Below, piece by piece: positions 1 through 9,444 of a stretch of DNA of 64,000 bases. Positions within the stretch are counted from its first letter, which is position 1; each line of letters starts with the position of its first letter. The DNA comes from Bacillota bacterium (GTDB lineage: Bacteria > Bacillota > Clostridia > Lachnospirales > Lachnospiraceae): the NCBI GenBank assembly GCA_023436065.1, contig JAEZKU010000032.1, positions 12,730-76,729 on the forward strand, in the 5' to 3' direction. The translations under genes were made by a program, and so were the position numbers. The notes below the pieces were generated by a model, which worked only from the letters and a program-made list of their open reading frames with translations, searched no databases and was not told where the DNA came from.

Positions 1-1
1 A

Positions 2-430
2 TGTATGATATATAAAGACAATAAGCTCTTGCTACAGGAAAGAAGAAAAGAAGACTGGCAGGGGTTGACCTTTCCGGGCGGGCATGTCGAAAAAGAAGAA
101 TCCTTTGTGCAGGCAGTCATTCGTGAGATGAAAGAAGAAACCGGATTGGATATCGAACTGCCTAAGCTATGTGGTGTAAAACAATTTCATACCGATTCTA
201 AGATAAGGTATATCGTGCTGCTATTTAAGACAGATCAATTTAGCGGTGAACTGATATCATCTGATGAAGGAAAGATGCTCTGGATTGACAGAAGCGACTT
301 GCCGAAGTTGAATACTGTGGCGAACTTTGCAGAATTGCTTGAGGTTTTTGATTCGGACCGATATCAGGAATTTATGTATGAACGTAATCCGGAACAGGAA
401 GAAATGGACTGGAGAATCCTAAGATATTAA
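2..430 (+). CDS. Nudix hydrolase (8-oxo-dGTP diphosphatase-like), 5' end outside window
   Basis: A complete Nudix box is visible, GG(H)VEKEE...REMKEETGL, fitting Gx5Ex7REUxEExGU, the Mg-binding catalytic helix of pyrophosphohydrolases acting on NDP-X substrates. The reading frame stays open to the first base of the window, and family members carry a beta strand just before the ATG at position 5, so that ATG is probably internal and the gene truncated by the window edge. The short form with an LLLQER strand and LTFPGGHVE motif resembles MutT/YtkD-like 8-oxo-dGTP diphosphatases. Substrate cannot be fixed from sequence alone. Confidence 0.8.
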   Translation, partial: CMIYKDNKLLLQERRKEDWQGLTFPGGHVEKEESFVQAVIREMKEETGLDIELPKLCGVKQFHTDSKIRYIVLLFKTDQFSGELISSDEGKMLWIDRSDLPKLNTVANFAELLEVFDSDRYQEFMYERNPEQEEMDWRILRY

Positions 431-491
431 GTCAGAGTGATCATAGGACTTGGGTAAATAATTTATCATAATAATAAAGTTTTACAATTCA

Positions 492-526
492 AAAAGCGTA
501 GGTATCCAGATTGGACCTACGCTTTT
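492..526. terminator. Bidirectional intrinsic terminator
   Basis: A 12-bp perfect stem (AAAAGCGTAGGT / ACCTACGCTTTT) with an 11-nt loop lies between the convergent Nudix and adhE genes. A- and T-rich flanks allow it to work on both strands. Confidence 0.8.
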
Positions 527-586
527 GATTCTATTTTTCCCTATTACACTTGTCAGCGATTGTTAAAACATGAAATATATTTCACA

Positions 587-3208
587 TTATTTCTTCTTTG
601 CCGGAACCTTACCTTTACCGTAATAAGCCAGCATATAGAGTTCCTCAAGCTCAGATACTAACGGAAGTCTGGGGTTCGCAGTTGTACACTGATCTCCGAA
701 AGCCAAATCTGCTAAGGAAGAAACCTTATTCAAGAAGTCTCTTTCATCTATGCCATATTCCTGTAAGGTTGCAGGAATTCCTAAGTGACGGTTAAGCTCC
801 TCTACATCCTTTGCCAGCATCTCTACTGCATCAGCATTATTCTTCGGATTCTTTCCAAGCTTCTTCATCAATTCAAAAATCTTATCTCCTACGATATAGC
901 TCTCATACTTCGGGAAGGAGGTAAACTTGGTAGGACAATCAACTCCGTTGTAACGAATAACATGAGGTAGCAGGATTGCGTTTGCACAACCATGAGGAAT
1001 ATGATACTCTCCTCCGAGCTTATGAGCCAGGGAGTGGTTAATACCTAGGAACGCATTGGTGAAAGCCATACCTGCGATCGTGGAAGCATTATGCATCTTT
1101 TCGCGGGCAATCGGGCTCTCAGCACCCTTGTCATAAGACTCCTTCAGATATTTGAAGACTAAGTCGATTGCGTGAATTGCAAGTGCGTCTGTATAATCAG
1201 ATGCTACTACGGAGACGTATGCCTCAATCGCATGTGTCAATACATCCATTCCGGTCCATGCGGTTGATTTCTTCGGAACACTCATAACGAAATCAGGGTC
1301 AATAATAGCTACATCCGGTGTTAACTCGTAATCTGCAAGAGGATACTTCTTGTTCTCATGCTTGTCGGAAATAACCGCAAAGGAGGTAACCTCGGAGCCT
1401 GTACCTGAGGTGGTAGGAATAGCAACAAACTGTGCCTTCTTACCTAAGGTAGGGAACTTATATGCACGCTTACGGATATCCAGGAACTTCAGTGACATGT
1501 TCTTGAAATCTGCAGTCGGATCTTCGTAGAATAACCACATACCCTTAGCAGCATCGATCGCGGAACCACCACCGAGTGCGATGATTACGTCAGGCTTAAA
1601 CTTATTCATTTCCTCAACACCCTTTAAGATGGTATCAAGGCTAGGATCGGGCTCTACCTGATCAAAAATCTCACAGTGAACATAGTCAGTACGTTTTCTT
1701 AACTGGTAAAGAACCTTACTTACATATCCTAACTGAGTCATAGAAGGATCTGTTACGATAAAGGCCTTAGAGATGCCGGGCATCTTTGCTAAATAAGCAG
1801 TAGAACCGGACTCAAAATAAATCTTACTAGGTACCTTAAACCACTGCATATTTACCCTCCTCTTTGCAACACGCTTATAATTTACCAAATCTACCGCTGA
1901 TACATTGTGTGTTGTTGAGTTGCCGCCGTAGGATCCGCAGCCTAAGGTGAGGGAAGGCATGTTAGTATTATATAAGTCACCGATCGCACCATGGGTGGAA
2001 GGTGAATTTACAAGGATACGACCGGTTCTCATTCTGGCCGAGAAGGACTTAATTACCTCATCGTCTGTAGAATGAATGACGGAGGAATGACCAAGACCAC
2101 CGAGCTCAATCATTTTCTCACTGAGCTGATAACCCTTCTCCAGGGTCTGAGCCTTAATCACTGCAAGTACAGGAGATAATTTCTCTTTGGACAGCGGGTA
2201 ATCCGGTCCAACGCCTTCCAGCTCTGTACATAAAATTTTAGTATTCGCGGGAATTGTAATTCCTGCAAGTGCTGCAATCGATGCCGGAGACTGACCTACG
2301 ATAGCGGGATTTACTGCACCGGTCTGAGGATTGATGACAACCGGTTCAAGCAGCTTGATCTCTTCCTTTGTTGCGAAATAGCAGCCGGCCTTCTTCATTA
2401 ATTCTACAACCTCATCATAAACAGGTGCTTCGATGATGGCTGCCTGCTCGGAGGCACATATCATACCATGGTCAAAGGACTTGGATAATACTAAATCGTT
2501 AACGGCACGCTTTAAATTCGCGGTCTTCTCAATAAAGCAGGGAACATTACCGGGTCCTACACCAAGTGCAGGCTTTCCGCAGGAGTAAGCCTGCTTTACC
2601 ATACCGGAACCACCTGTTGCGAGGATCATGGATACATCGGGATGATTCATTAACTCTCTGGTAGCATCGATGGAAGGATACTCGATCCACTGGATACAAT
2701 TCTTAGGAGCACCAGCTTTTAAAGCCGCCTCATAGAGAGTCTTTGCAGCCTCCTTGGAGCATTGCTGTGAGCTGGGATGAAAACCGAAGATAATCGGGTT
2801 TCTTGTTTTAATACAGGTTAAGCATTTGAACATGGTTGTTGAGGTGGGATTGGTCACCGGAGTAACACCGGCTACAACTCCGACAGGCTCCGCAACAATC
2901 ATGTAGTCCTCTTCCTCGTTATCTTCAATGATGCCTACTGTTTTCTGATATTTAATGGAGTGCCATACATATTCTGTAGCAAAGATATTCTTAGTGATTT
3001 TATCTTCGTAGATACCTCTTTTGGTTTCTTCAACAGCCATTTTTGCAAGAACCTGTTGTTTTGCAAGTCCGGCAAGTGCCATCTCATGTACGATATTGTC
3101 TACGGTTTCCTGATCTAAGGATAAGAAATCATTTAAAGCAACAAGTGCGTTTTTAACGAGTTGGTCAACATGCTCTTTCGGTGTGGGTTGCTGTAATTCT
3201 TTAGACAT
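587..3208 (-). CDS. adhE: Bifunctional acetaldehyde-CoA/alcohol dehydrogenase AdhE
   Basis: At 873 aa this has the usual AdhE length and two-domain layout. The N-terminal half is a CoA-acylating aldehyde dehydrogenase (GVGPGNVP motif; catalytic Cys in HGMICASEQ). The C-terminal half is an iron-dependent alcohol dehydrogenase (GGGSAIDAAK nucleotide-binding motif; HAIEAY and HSLAHKLGGEYHIPHG metal-ligand histidines). It reduces acetyl-CoA to acetaldehyde and then ethanol, reoxidising two NADH during fermentation; AdhE often forms spirosome filaments. The start ATG follows a strong AGGAGG. It is monocistronic, transcribed from a promoter flanked by two Rex-type operators, as expected for NADH/NAD+ control. 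Confidence 0.97.
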   Translation of the reverse strand: MSKELQQPTPKEHVDQLVKNALVALNDFLSLDQETVDNIVHEMALAGLAKQQVLAKMAVEETKRGIYEDKITKNIFATEYVWHSIKYQKTVGIIEDNEEEDYMIVAEPVGVVAGVTPVTNPTSTTMFKCLTCIKTRNPIIFGFHPSSQQCSKEAAKTLYEAALKAGAPKNCIQWIEYPSIDATRELMNHPDVSMILATGGSGMVKQAYSCGKPALGVGPGNVPCFIEKTANLKRAVNDLVLSKSFDHGMICASEQAAIIEAPVYDEVVELMKKAGCYFATKEEIKLLEPVVINPQTGAVNPAIVGQSPASIAALAGITIPANTKILCTELEGVGPDYPLSKEKLSPVLAVIKAQTLEKGYQLSEKMIELGGLGHSSVIHSTDDEVIKSFSARMRTGRILVNSPSTHGAIGDLYNTNMPSLTLGCGSYGGNSTTHNVSAVDLVNYKRVAKRRVNMQWFKVPSKIYFESGSTAYLAKMPGISKAFIVTDPSMTQLGYVSKVLYQLRKRTDYVHCEIFDQVEPDPSLDTILKGVEEMNKFKPDVIIALGGGSAIDAAKGMWLFYEDPTADFKNMSLKFLDIRKRAYKFPTLGKKAQFVAIPTTSGTGSEVTSFAVISDKHENKKYPLADYELTPDVAIIDPDFVMSVPKKSTAWTGMDVLTHAIEAYVSVVASDYTDALAIHAIDLVFKYLKESYDKGAESPIAREKMHNASTIAGMAFTNAFLGINHSLAHKLGGEYHIPHGCANAILLPHVIRYNGVDCPTKFTSFPKYESYIVGDKIFELMKKLGKNPKNNADAVEMLAKDVEELNRHLGIPATLQEYGIDERDFLNKVSSLADLAFGDQCTTANPRLPLVSELEELYMLAYYGKGKVPAKKK

Positions 3209-3226
3209 ATATATTCCTCCTTCTAT

Positions 3227-3244
3227 TTGTTAAATATTTAACAT
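3227..3244 (-). promoter_or_regulatory. Rex-type operator, proximal
   Basis: TTGTTAAATATTTAACAT matches the Rex consensus TTGTTAANNNNTTAACAA at all but the last base. It lies between the adhE promoter and its Shine-Dalgarno, where a bound repressor would block transcription. Rex is the NADH-sensing repressor of fermentation genes in Firmicutes. Confidence 0.8.
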
Positions 3245-3259
3245 GCTGTTTATGAGTAG

Positions 3260-3288
3260 AATATAACATGAATGAATCCATTTGTAAA
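3260..3288 (-). promoter_or_regulatory. adhE sigma-A promoter
   Basis: Read on the minus strand: -35 TTTACA (3283-3288), 17-bp spacer, -10 TATATT (3260-3265). It sits between the two Rex-like sites. Confidence 0.7.
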
Positions 3289-3293
3289 TAGAA

Positions 3294-3311
3294 TTGTTAA
3301 AATAATAACAA
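3294..3311 (-). promoter_or_regulatory. Rex-type operator, distal
   Basis: TTGTTAAAATAATAACAA, one mismatch from the Rex palindrome, placed immediately upstream of the -35 box. With the proximal site it brackets the promoter. The rest of 3312-3565 is A+T rich with no further signal that I can support. Confidence 0.65.
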
Positions 3312-3574
3312 TCAAAAATTTCCCCAAAATGCCAGGTAAATTATAAATAATGTACAATAACCAAAATTATATGTCAATAATAATTAAAAAATGTATAATA
3401 ATTCTTAGAGTTCGGATTAAATATTGTGCGTTAAGTCAGGAATACAGAAAAACAGAGAGAATCTACCTATATATGATTGCTATAATTTGTATTATAATAT
3501 GATTGAAGGAAATCAAGATAAATGAAAACCAACATGCAGGTCTACATTCCAATAACTGTTGAAAGGTGATAAAA

Positions 3575-4633
3575 ATGAGAATTGTCTCATTAGATTCTAT
3601 AAAGGGTAACGAGCTATTGGCGAAGGATGTGTACTCGGGTAATGATGCTCTATTAATGCCTGCCGGTGCCATCGTTAAGAAGGAATATGTCAGGAGATTA
3701 AGGGACTTAAATGTCGAATACTTATATATAGAAGATGAATTAGCGAAAGGCATTAACCTAACCAATAATCTTGAATTTCAGATACAGGAACAATGTCAGG
3801 GGGCTGTCAGGGATATTCTGCAGAAATATTCCTTTCAGAACGAAAAGGAGCTGGAACAGATTAAGGATGTCGCAGACGAGATCATACGCAGTATTATGGA
3901 TGATCCGGGAGTAATCTTCAATCTGTCTACAATACGGCTAAAAAGCAGCAGTACCTATTCTCATTCCTTGAATGTATGTGCACTTGCCGTACTGCTGTCT
4001 TTTAAGCTGAAGCTTTCGAAAGCAAAGATTAGGGATATCGCTATCGGCTGTCTCCTGCATGATATTGGAATTACCTATATTAAAAGTGAGCTTCTCGATG
4101 CCTCCCTGGAAGACAATACGGAAAATGTATTAAAGGAACTGAAGAAGCATATCATATACGGATACTCTGCAGTTGAGAAAATGGATTGGCTTTCTGCAAC
4201 CTCAAAGGATATTATTATCAGTCATCATGAAAGACTGGATGGATCAGGATATCCCTTCCGAGTAAAGGAACCAAGAATTAAGATAGGAAGCAAGATTGCT
4301 GCGGTCTGTGATGAATTTGACAGCAGAGTGTACGGAAACTTCATAGAGAAGATGAAGGTTCACGATGCGATTGACTATATTGTAAGCCAGGCCGGTGTAA
4401 AATTTGATTTTCGTGTCGTGAAGGCGTTCGTAGATTCTGTAGCCGCTTATCCCACAGGTTCGCTTGTCAGGACGAATGAGGATGAAACCGCGATTGTGAT
4501 CAGGCAGAATTCGAAATGCCCAACAAGACCGGTAATCAGAATAGTGGAAGACAGTAATGGAAAAAAGCCAGACCGATGGATAGAAAGAGATCTGGTGGAG
4601 GAATTGACATTATTTATAACGGATACGATTTAA
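3575..4633 (+). CDS. HD-GYP domain protein, probable c-di-GMP phosphodiesterase
   Basis: The C-terminal half carries an HD-GYP domain: LLHDIG for the HD metal pair, then HHERLDGSGYP, which fits the HHExxDGxGYP signature of cyclic-di-GMP phosphodiesterases, and a downstream CDEFD. The N-terminal ~110 residues resemble the DUF3391-like region often preceding HD-GYP in clostridia. No membrane segment is seen, so it is likely cytosolic. I start at the ATG eight bases after GAAAGG; an in-frame GTG at 3566 overlaps that ribosome-binding site and is unlikely. The c-di-GMP producer nearest in the window is the GGDEF-type protein at 27.8 kb. Confidence 0.85.
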   Translation: MRIVSLDSIKGNELLAKDVYSGNDALLMPAGAIVKKEYVRRLRDLNVEYLYIEDELAKGINLTNNLEFQIQEQCQGAVRDILQKYSFQNEKELEQIKDVADEIIRSIMDDPGVIFNLSTIRLKSSSTYSHSLNVCALAVLLSFKLKLSKAKIRDIAIGCLLHDIGITYIKSELLDASLEDNTENVLKELKKHIIYGYSAVEKMDWLSATSKDIIISHHERLDGSGYPFRVKEPRIKIGSKIAAVCDEFDSRVYGNFIEKMKVHDAIDYIVSQAGVKFDFRVVKAFVDSVAAYPTGSLVRTNEDETAIVIRQNSKCPTRPVIRIVEDSNGKKPDRWIERDLVEELTLFITDTI

Positions 4634-4869
4634 GAAACTGTGGATAACTACTTCCGTATGTGGATGTAAGGTCCGGAAACGGGAAAACCGGTGGATATAG
4701 TACATACTTGCACATTCGATTAAAATATGATATAAATAATTATTACATGAGGCAGGATTAGATCTTTTGTATAGATTAATTCGTTATCGAAGTGAAGGTG
4801 ACAATGTTTCACTTGTGTGATGATGAGCAAATGTTCAAATTCACAGGTTTGTTAAGAATGGAGATTTAT

Positions 4870-5763
4870 ATGCACAGCTATTTAAGAGCGATCGGATTCA
4901 GTAATATTAATAATAGGATGGAATTAGATCGATTGTTAGAGATGATTACGGAAAGTGCTGCTATAAAGCGTACCGTACAGTCAGGAGAAGCAAACAGCCT
5001 GACTGAATTAAGTATGGAATTTGGTGAAGGGATGGGAATTACGGTTCGCGGTGAAACTGACGAGAACAGTAAGTTTCATATGGATCACTACTATCCATAT
5101 CTTCTTGGGCAGACGATCAGTACCCGAGAAGAGGTAGGAATCAATAAACGTGTAGACTCAGAGGCTTACACCGGAATGTGCGATGATTTTCGTCTTGGGG
5201 TATCTATGATCTTCTATTTACAAAACGTCATTGAATTCCTGGAGAAGAAAAATCAGAACATGCCGATGGGAACCTCTTTCCCGATCACGCTTGCTGCCCT
5301 TTCCCTGGATGGCAGAATCCTTCTGCCGATTGAAATGGATGAGGTACAAGTAAGAAATATCAGCGCAGAGACCAAATATCGTAATAATTTGATTGCCGAA
5401 GCAAAGAAGGGTAATCAGGATGCGATCGACAGTCTGACCATAGATGATATTGATACCTATGCTATGATATCAAGAAGAGCTAAGAAGGAAGATATTTATT
5501 CTATTGTTGACACTTCCTTTATTCCTTTTGGATCAGAGTCGGATAACTACAGCGTGATTGCTACCATTACCGAATGTAACCTGATAGAAAATACGCTTAC
5601 AAAAGAAGCAATCTATGATATGCAGCTGGTCTGCAATGATATCGCCTTCCGTTTATGTATCAATCAGAAGGATTTACTGGGAGAGCCGTTGGTTGGCAGG
5701 CGTTTTAAAGGGAACATCTGGATGCAGGGTAGTATCGGTTTCTCAGAGCAGGTAAGGGACTAG
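4870..5763 (+). CDS. DUF3881-family protein
   Basis: A soluble protein of 297 aa beginning MHSYLRAIGFS, resembling DUF3881 proteins typical of Lachnospiraceae; function unknown. An in-frame ATG exists at 4792, but GGAG lies six bases before the ATG at 4870 and the family-like N-terminus begins there. No catalytic motif or membrane segment is visible. It sits alone between the HD-GYP gene and tRNA-Arg, and its family distribution supports the taxonomic call. Confidence 0.65.
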   Translation: MHSYLRAIGFSNINNRMELDRLLEMITESAAIKRTVQSGEANSLTELSMEFGEGMGITVRGETDENSKFHMDHYYPYLLGQTISTREEVGINKRVDSEAYTGMCDDFRLGVSMIFYLQNVIEFLEKKNQNMPMGTSFPITLAALSLDGRILLPIEMDEVQVRNISAETKYRNNLIAEAKKGNQDAIDSLTIDDIDTYAMISRRAKKEDIYSIVDTSFIPFGSESDNYSVIATITECNLIENTLTKEAIYDMQLVCNDIAFRLCINQKDLLGEPLVGRRFKGNIWMQGSIGFSEQVRD

Positions 5764-5805
5764 TACGAAGTCTTTCAGAGTTCAGAAACGATCGAAATTA
5801 AATGA

Positions 5806-5834
5806 TTGACTTAGTTCGCAGGAAATAGTAGAAT
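5806..5834 (+). promoter_or_regulatory. tRNA-Arg promoter
   Basis: TTGACT, 17-bp spacer, TAGAAT, ending 20 bp before the tRNA. Confidence 0.6.
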
Positions 5835-5854
5835 AATTACGTTGCGAAATTTGG

Positions 5855-5926
5855 GCCCTCATAGTTAAATGGATATAATAAGCCCCTCCTAAGGGCTAGT
5901 TGCAGGTTCGATTCCTGCTGGGGGTG
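5855..5926 (+). tRNA. tRNA-Arg (anticodon CCU)
   Basis: Cloverleaf read by eye: acceptor GCCCTCA/TGGGGGT (with G-T wobbles), anticodon stem AGCCC/GGGCT around loop CTCCTAA giving anticodon CCT, and a T arm GCAGG-TTCGATT-CCTGC. CCA is not encoded. Confidence 0.9.
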
Positions 5927-5928
5927 TT

Positions 5929-5957
5929 GCTGAAAGCTTAGGCTTTCAGCTTTTTTT
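5929..5957 (+). terminator. Intrinsic terminator after tRNA-Arg
   Basis: Hairpin GCTGAAAGC-tta-GGCTTTCAGC followed by a run of T. Confidence 0.85.
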
Positions 5958-5963
5958 TGCCAT

Positions 5964-5991
5964 TTTACATGAATTTAACACAAAATATACA
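5964..5991 (+). promoter_or_regulatory. Pho box (PhoP/PhoB-type operator)
   Basis: Three hexamers TTTACA, TTAACA and TATACA occur at exact 11-bp intervals (5-bp spacers), matching the TT(A/C/T)ACA direct repeats bound by Firmicute PhoP-type regulators. They lie about 115 bp before pstC, and a PhoB/PhoR-type pair is encoded in the same cluster, implying induction by phosphate limitation. Confidence 0.75.
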
Positions 5992-6106
5992 TGATCATGA
6001 TATCCCCATTACAGGAAAGATGATACCTTTAAGATGTATTAATCGAAGCGGCCGTACTGTTTCCGGCTGATTAATGAAGGAATTACTTTGATAGAAGGAG
6101 CATTTT

Positions 6107-7045
6107 ATGAGTGAAGAAAGCTTTTCAATAATGGGGAGTTATCATACGAAGAAGACGGTAGAAAGAATTGCGGCAGTGATCTTTACCCTCTGTGCATTCT
6201 TTGCGGTGCTTGCGGTCTTTTCAATTACAGTCTACATGATGATCAGCGGAACTCCTGCTATATTTGAGGTAGGGCTAAAGGATATCTTATTCGGCACTGT
6301 CTGGATGCCAAATGCAGCTGAACCGAAATTCGGCATCCTTTATGTCATCCTGACCTCCATCGTTGGTACGACAATGGCAATCCTCATCGGGGTCCCGATC
6401 GGATTGATGACGGCGGTGTTCCTTGCCGAGACAGCACCGAAACCGCTGGCTAAGCTGGTAAGGCCCGCAGTTGAGCTGTTGGCAGGTATACCATCTGTAA
6501 TTTATGGACTTTTGGGGATTTTAATCTTAAATCCTATTATTTATAAGTTGGAATTGGCAATATATAAAGACTCGCCCAATCATCAATTTACCGGTGGTTC
6601 CAATCTGATTTCCGCGGTACTGGTTTTGGCGATCATGATCCTGCCTACGGTAATCAATATCAGTGAAACAGCACTTAGGTCAGTTCCCGCACATTATAAA
6701 CAGGCGTCTCTGGCAATAGGCGCCACGCATATCCAGACCATTTTCAAGGTACTATTGCCTTCCGCCAAGTCTGGTATCATGACTGCAATCGTATTGGGAG
6801 TGGGCAGAGCAATCGGAGAAGCCATGGCAATCAGCCTGGTTGCCGGAAACGGCGCAAATCTGCCTTTACCTTTTCATTCCGTCCGATTCCTGACCACTGC
6901 CGTGGTCAGTGAGATGTCCTATGCAACAGATACTCATAAACGGGTCTTATTTACGATCGGGTTGGTGCTTTTCACCTTTATCATGCTGATCAATCTGTTA
7001 TTAAGTAAGGTTATGAAGGGAGGAAAGAGTGATGCCAAAAGCTAG
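6107..7045 (+). CDS. pstC: Phosphate ABC transporter permease PstC
   Basis: A 312-aa integral membrane protein with about six hydrophobic segments and the permease coupling region AIGATHIQTIFKVLLPSAKSGI (EAA-type loop contacting the ATPase). The LLAGIPSVIYG motif is typical of PstC. It forms the heterodimeric channel with PstA for high-affinity phosphate import. The start follows AGAAGGAG. It is the first gene of pstC-pstA-pstB-phoU, downstream of a Pho box. No pstS precedes it, which is unusual because pstS normally leads this operon. Confidence 0.93.
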   Translation: MSEESFSIMGSYHTKKTVERIAAVIFTLCAFFAVLAVFSITVYMMISGTPAIFEVGLKDILFGTVWMPNAAEPKFGILYVILTSIVGTTMAILIGVPIGLMTAVFLAETAPKPLAKLVRPAVELLAGIPSVIYGLLGILILNPIIYKLELAIYKDSPNHQFTGGSNLISAVLVLAIMILPTVINISETALRSVPAHYKQASLAIGATHIQTIFKVLLPSAKSGIMTAIVLGVGRAIGEAMAISLVAGNGANLPLPFHSVRFLTTAVVSEMSYATDTHKRVLFTIGLVLFTFIMLINLLLSKVMKGGKSDAKS

Positions 7046-7916
7046 AAGTATTTATGATAAACGTCCCAGACCTCTTGATGTAACCGAACATATTCTGATC
7101 TGCCTGTGTGCCTCAGTATCGATCTTATTGCTTGCAGGTATCGTCGGTTATGTAGCGTATCGGGGAATCTCAGCGGTCAACCTTTCCTTTCTCACTACAG
7201 TCCCAAGCACCATAAAGGGAACCTTCGGAATTGCAGGAAATATCGTAAACACATTATACATGATAGTCCTAACACTATTGATTGCTGTGCCTTTCGGAGT
7301 CGGTGCAGCAGTATACTTAAGTGAATATGCAAGACCCGGCAGGATGGTCAGATTGATCGAATTCACAACAGAAACACTGGCCGGGTTACCCTCCATTACC
7401 TTTGGATTGTTTGGATATGTATTCTTTGGAATTACTTTGAATATGGGATACTCCATACTGACAGGTGCCCTTACCCTTTCTCTGATGGTACTTCCCCTGA
7501 TTACAAGAAATACGCAGGAGGCTTTAAAGACGGTGCCGGAAGGCTATCGAAGCGGTGCACTTGGTATCGGAGCCACAAAATGGTATATGATCAGAACGAT
7601 CCTGCTTCCCTCTGCCATTCCCGGGATTATAACCGGAATCATTTTAGCAATTGGGCGAATCGTGGGAGAATCCGCAGCATTATTATTTACAGCAGGTAGT
7701 GGTTTTCTGCTACCGAAGCTGGGGCAATACGGGGAAGGACTCTTTCAGAAGATCCTGCAGCCGGGTGGAACTTTGACGATCCAGCTGTTCCTAAGCATGG
7801 AAAATGCAAAGTATGGGGATGCCTTCGGAATCGCCTTTGTTTTACTTGTCATCGTATTCGGTATTAATATGCTGACAAAATATCTCTCAAGTAAATTCAA
7901 TGTTAACAGTAAGTAA
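7032..7916 (+). CDS. pstA: Phosphate ABC transporter permease PstA
   Basis: A 294-aa permease with about six transmembrane segments, the LAGLPSITFGLFG motif and the EAA loop GIGATKWYMIRTILLPSAIPGI. It is the second half of the phosphate channel. It overlaps the end of pstC by 14 bp; the ATG at 7032 is preferred over an in-frame GTG at 7029 because of its spacing from GGGAGGAAAG. Confidence 0.93.
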   Translation: MPKARSIYDKRPRPLDVTEHILICLCASVSILLLAGIVGYVAYRGISAVNLSFLTTVPSTIKGTFGIAGNIVNTLYMIVLTLLIAVPFGVGAAVYLSEYARPGRMVRLIEFTTETLAGLPSITFGLFGYVFFGITLNMGYSILTGALTLSLMVLPLITRNTQEALKTVPEGYRSGALGIGATKWYMIRTILLPSAIPGIITGIILAIGRIVGESAALLFTAGSGFLLPKLGQYGEGLFQKILQPGGTLTIQLFLSMENAKYGDAFGIAFVLLVIVFGINMLTKYLSSKFNVNSK

Positions 7917-7934
7917 ACAGATGGTGGAGGATAT

Positions 7935-8693
7935 ATGTTGAAGGATAAAATAGTAACAAATAAACTAAATCTTTATTATGGAACCAACCATGCGCTGAAG
8001 GATGTGGATATGAATATCAAAGAAAAATCCATTACAGCCTTCATCGGCCCCTCAGGCTGTGGAAAATCAACCTTTTTAAAGACATTGAACAGAATGAATG
8101 ATTTGGTATTGGGTGTTACCATAGACGGAACCGTATTACTTGACGGAGAGAACATCTATGATCCCAGAGTGGATACTACCTTACTTCGAAAGAAAATCGG
8201 TATGGTATTTCAACAGCCCAATCCATTCCCGATGTCAATCTATGATAATGTTGCTTACGGTCCAAGAATCCATGGGATAAAATCCAAGATAAAGCTGGAT
8301 GAAATCGTGGAGGAGAGTCTGAGAGGGGCGGCTCTGTTCGAGGAGGTAAAGGACAGATTGAAGAAGTCTGCATTGGGTCTATCCGGGGGTCAGCAGCAGA
8401 GACTATGTATTGCCCGTGCACTGGCGGTGGAACCTGAGGTACTCCTGATGGATGAACCGACCTCAGCATTGGATCCCATCTCAACATTAAAGATTGAAGA
8501 CCTGATGTGTGAATTGAAGGATAAATATACTGTTGCCATCGTCACCCATAATATGCAACAGGCTGCCAGGATTTCAGATTACACGGCATTCTTTCTGGTA
8601 GGTGAGGTTGTGGAGTTCGCTACTACGGATACACTGTTTACCAGACCGGCAGACAGGAGAACAGAGGATTATATTACGGGCCGTTTCGGCTGA
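7935..8693 (+). CDS. pstB: Phosphate ABC transporter ATP-binding protein PstB
   Basis: A 252-aa ABC ATPase with Walker A GPSGCGKST, a Q loop (VFQQPNPFPMSIYDNVAYG, highly PstB-like), signature LSGGQQQRL, Walker B LLMDEPTSALDP and switch histidine THNMQQA. It powers phosphate import through PstCA. The ribosome-binding site is GGTGGAGG. It lies 18 bp after pstA. Confidence 0.96.
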   Translation: MLKDKIVTNKLNLYYGTNHALKDVDMNIKEKSITAFIGPSGCGKSTFLKTLNRMNDLVLGVTIDGTVLLDGENIYDPRVDTTLLRKKIGMVFQQPNPFPMSIYDNVAYGPRIHGIKSKIKLDEIVEESLRGAALFEEVKDRLKKSALGLSGGQQQRLCIARALAVEPEVLLMDEPTSALDPISTLKIEDLMCELKDKYTVAIVTHNMQQAARISDYTAFFLVGEVVEFATTDTLFTRPADRRTEDYITGRFG

Positions 8694-8750
8694 TGCTGGT
8701 TTGACAGAAACTAGCACTTAGACTATAATCAGGATGGATAGGAGGATTTT

Positions 8751-9413
8751 ATGACCGCCAGATTAAGCTTTGAACATGAATTACAGATATTAAAAGAAAA
8801 CCTAGTTGAGATGGGGCAGCTCATCGAAAATGCCATAGAGAAAACATTAATAGCCTTTGAAGCTCAGGATGAAGAGCTTTCCAAAGAAATCATTGAGGGA
8901 GACCGGAATGTCAATGATATGGAAAAAACGATTGAAGCAAGATGCTTGTCCTTGATATTAAAGCAGCAGCCTGTAGCAAGGGATTTAAGAATCGTCACCA
9001 CGGCACTTAAGGTAGTAACCGATATGGAACGGATCGGAGATCATGCAGCGGATATCGCAGAGCTGATCATCCGTGAGAAAAGAGATCATGTATACAATCT
9101 TGTAAAGCATATTCCGGAAATGGGATCTGTTGCGAAGGAAATGGTACATGATGCAGTGCATGCTTTCACCATGGTAGATATTGAGGAAGCCAGGGAAATC
9201 ATAAAAAGGGACGATATCGTTGATCATCTTTTTGATAAGGTTAAGGAGGAGGTAGCAGCTTTACTGCGATCTTCCAATGAGCAGGTGGATCAGTGTGTAG
9301 ACATCCTGATGATTGCCAAATACTTTGAGCGGATCGGAGATCATGCGGTGAATATCTGTGAATGGACAGAGTTCCATGAGACCGGTTCAGTGAATAATAT
9401 CCGTATTCTGTAA
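8751..9413 (+). CDS. phoU: Phosphate signalling protein PhoU
   Basis: A 220-aa all-helical protein with the two PhoU repeats, each with the ERIGDHA metal-cluster motif (MERIGDHAADIAE and FERIGDHAVNICE). PhoU links Pst transporter status to the PhoR-type kinase, keeping the regulon off when phosphate is ample. A GGAGG site precedes the ATG. Confidence 0.95.
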   Translation: MTARLSFEHELQILKENLVEMGQLIENAIEKTLIAFEAQDEELSKEIIEGDRNVNDMEKTIEARCLSLILKQQPVARDLRIVTTALKVVTDMERIGDHAADIAELIIREKRDHVYNLVKHIPEMGSVAKEMVHDAVHAFTMVDIEEAREIIKRDDIVDHLFDKVKEEVAALLRSSNEQVDQCVDILMIAKYFERIGDHAVNICEWTEFHETGSVNNIRIL

Positions 9414-9444
9414 ATGTAATCATTTGAAAGGTATGGGAATTGAT

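Noticed and set aside
598..970. Plus-strand ORFs opposite adhE.
   Set aside because: They are antisense to a fully supported gene and resemble no protein family.
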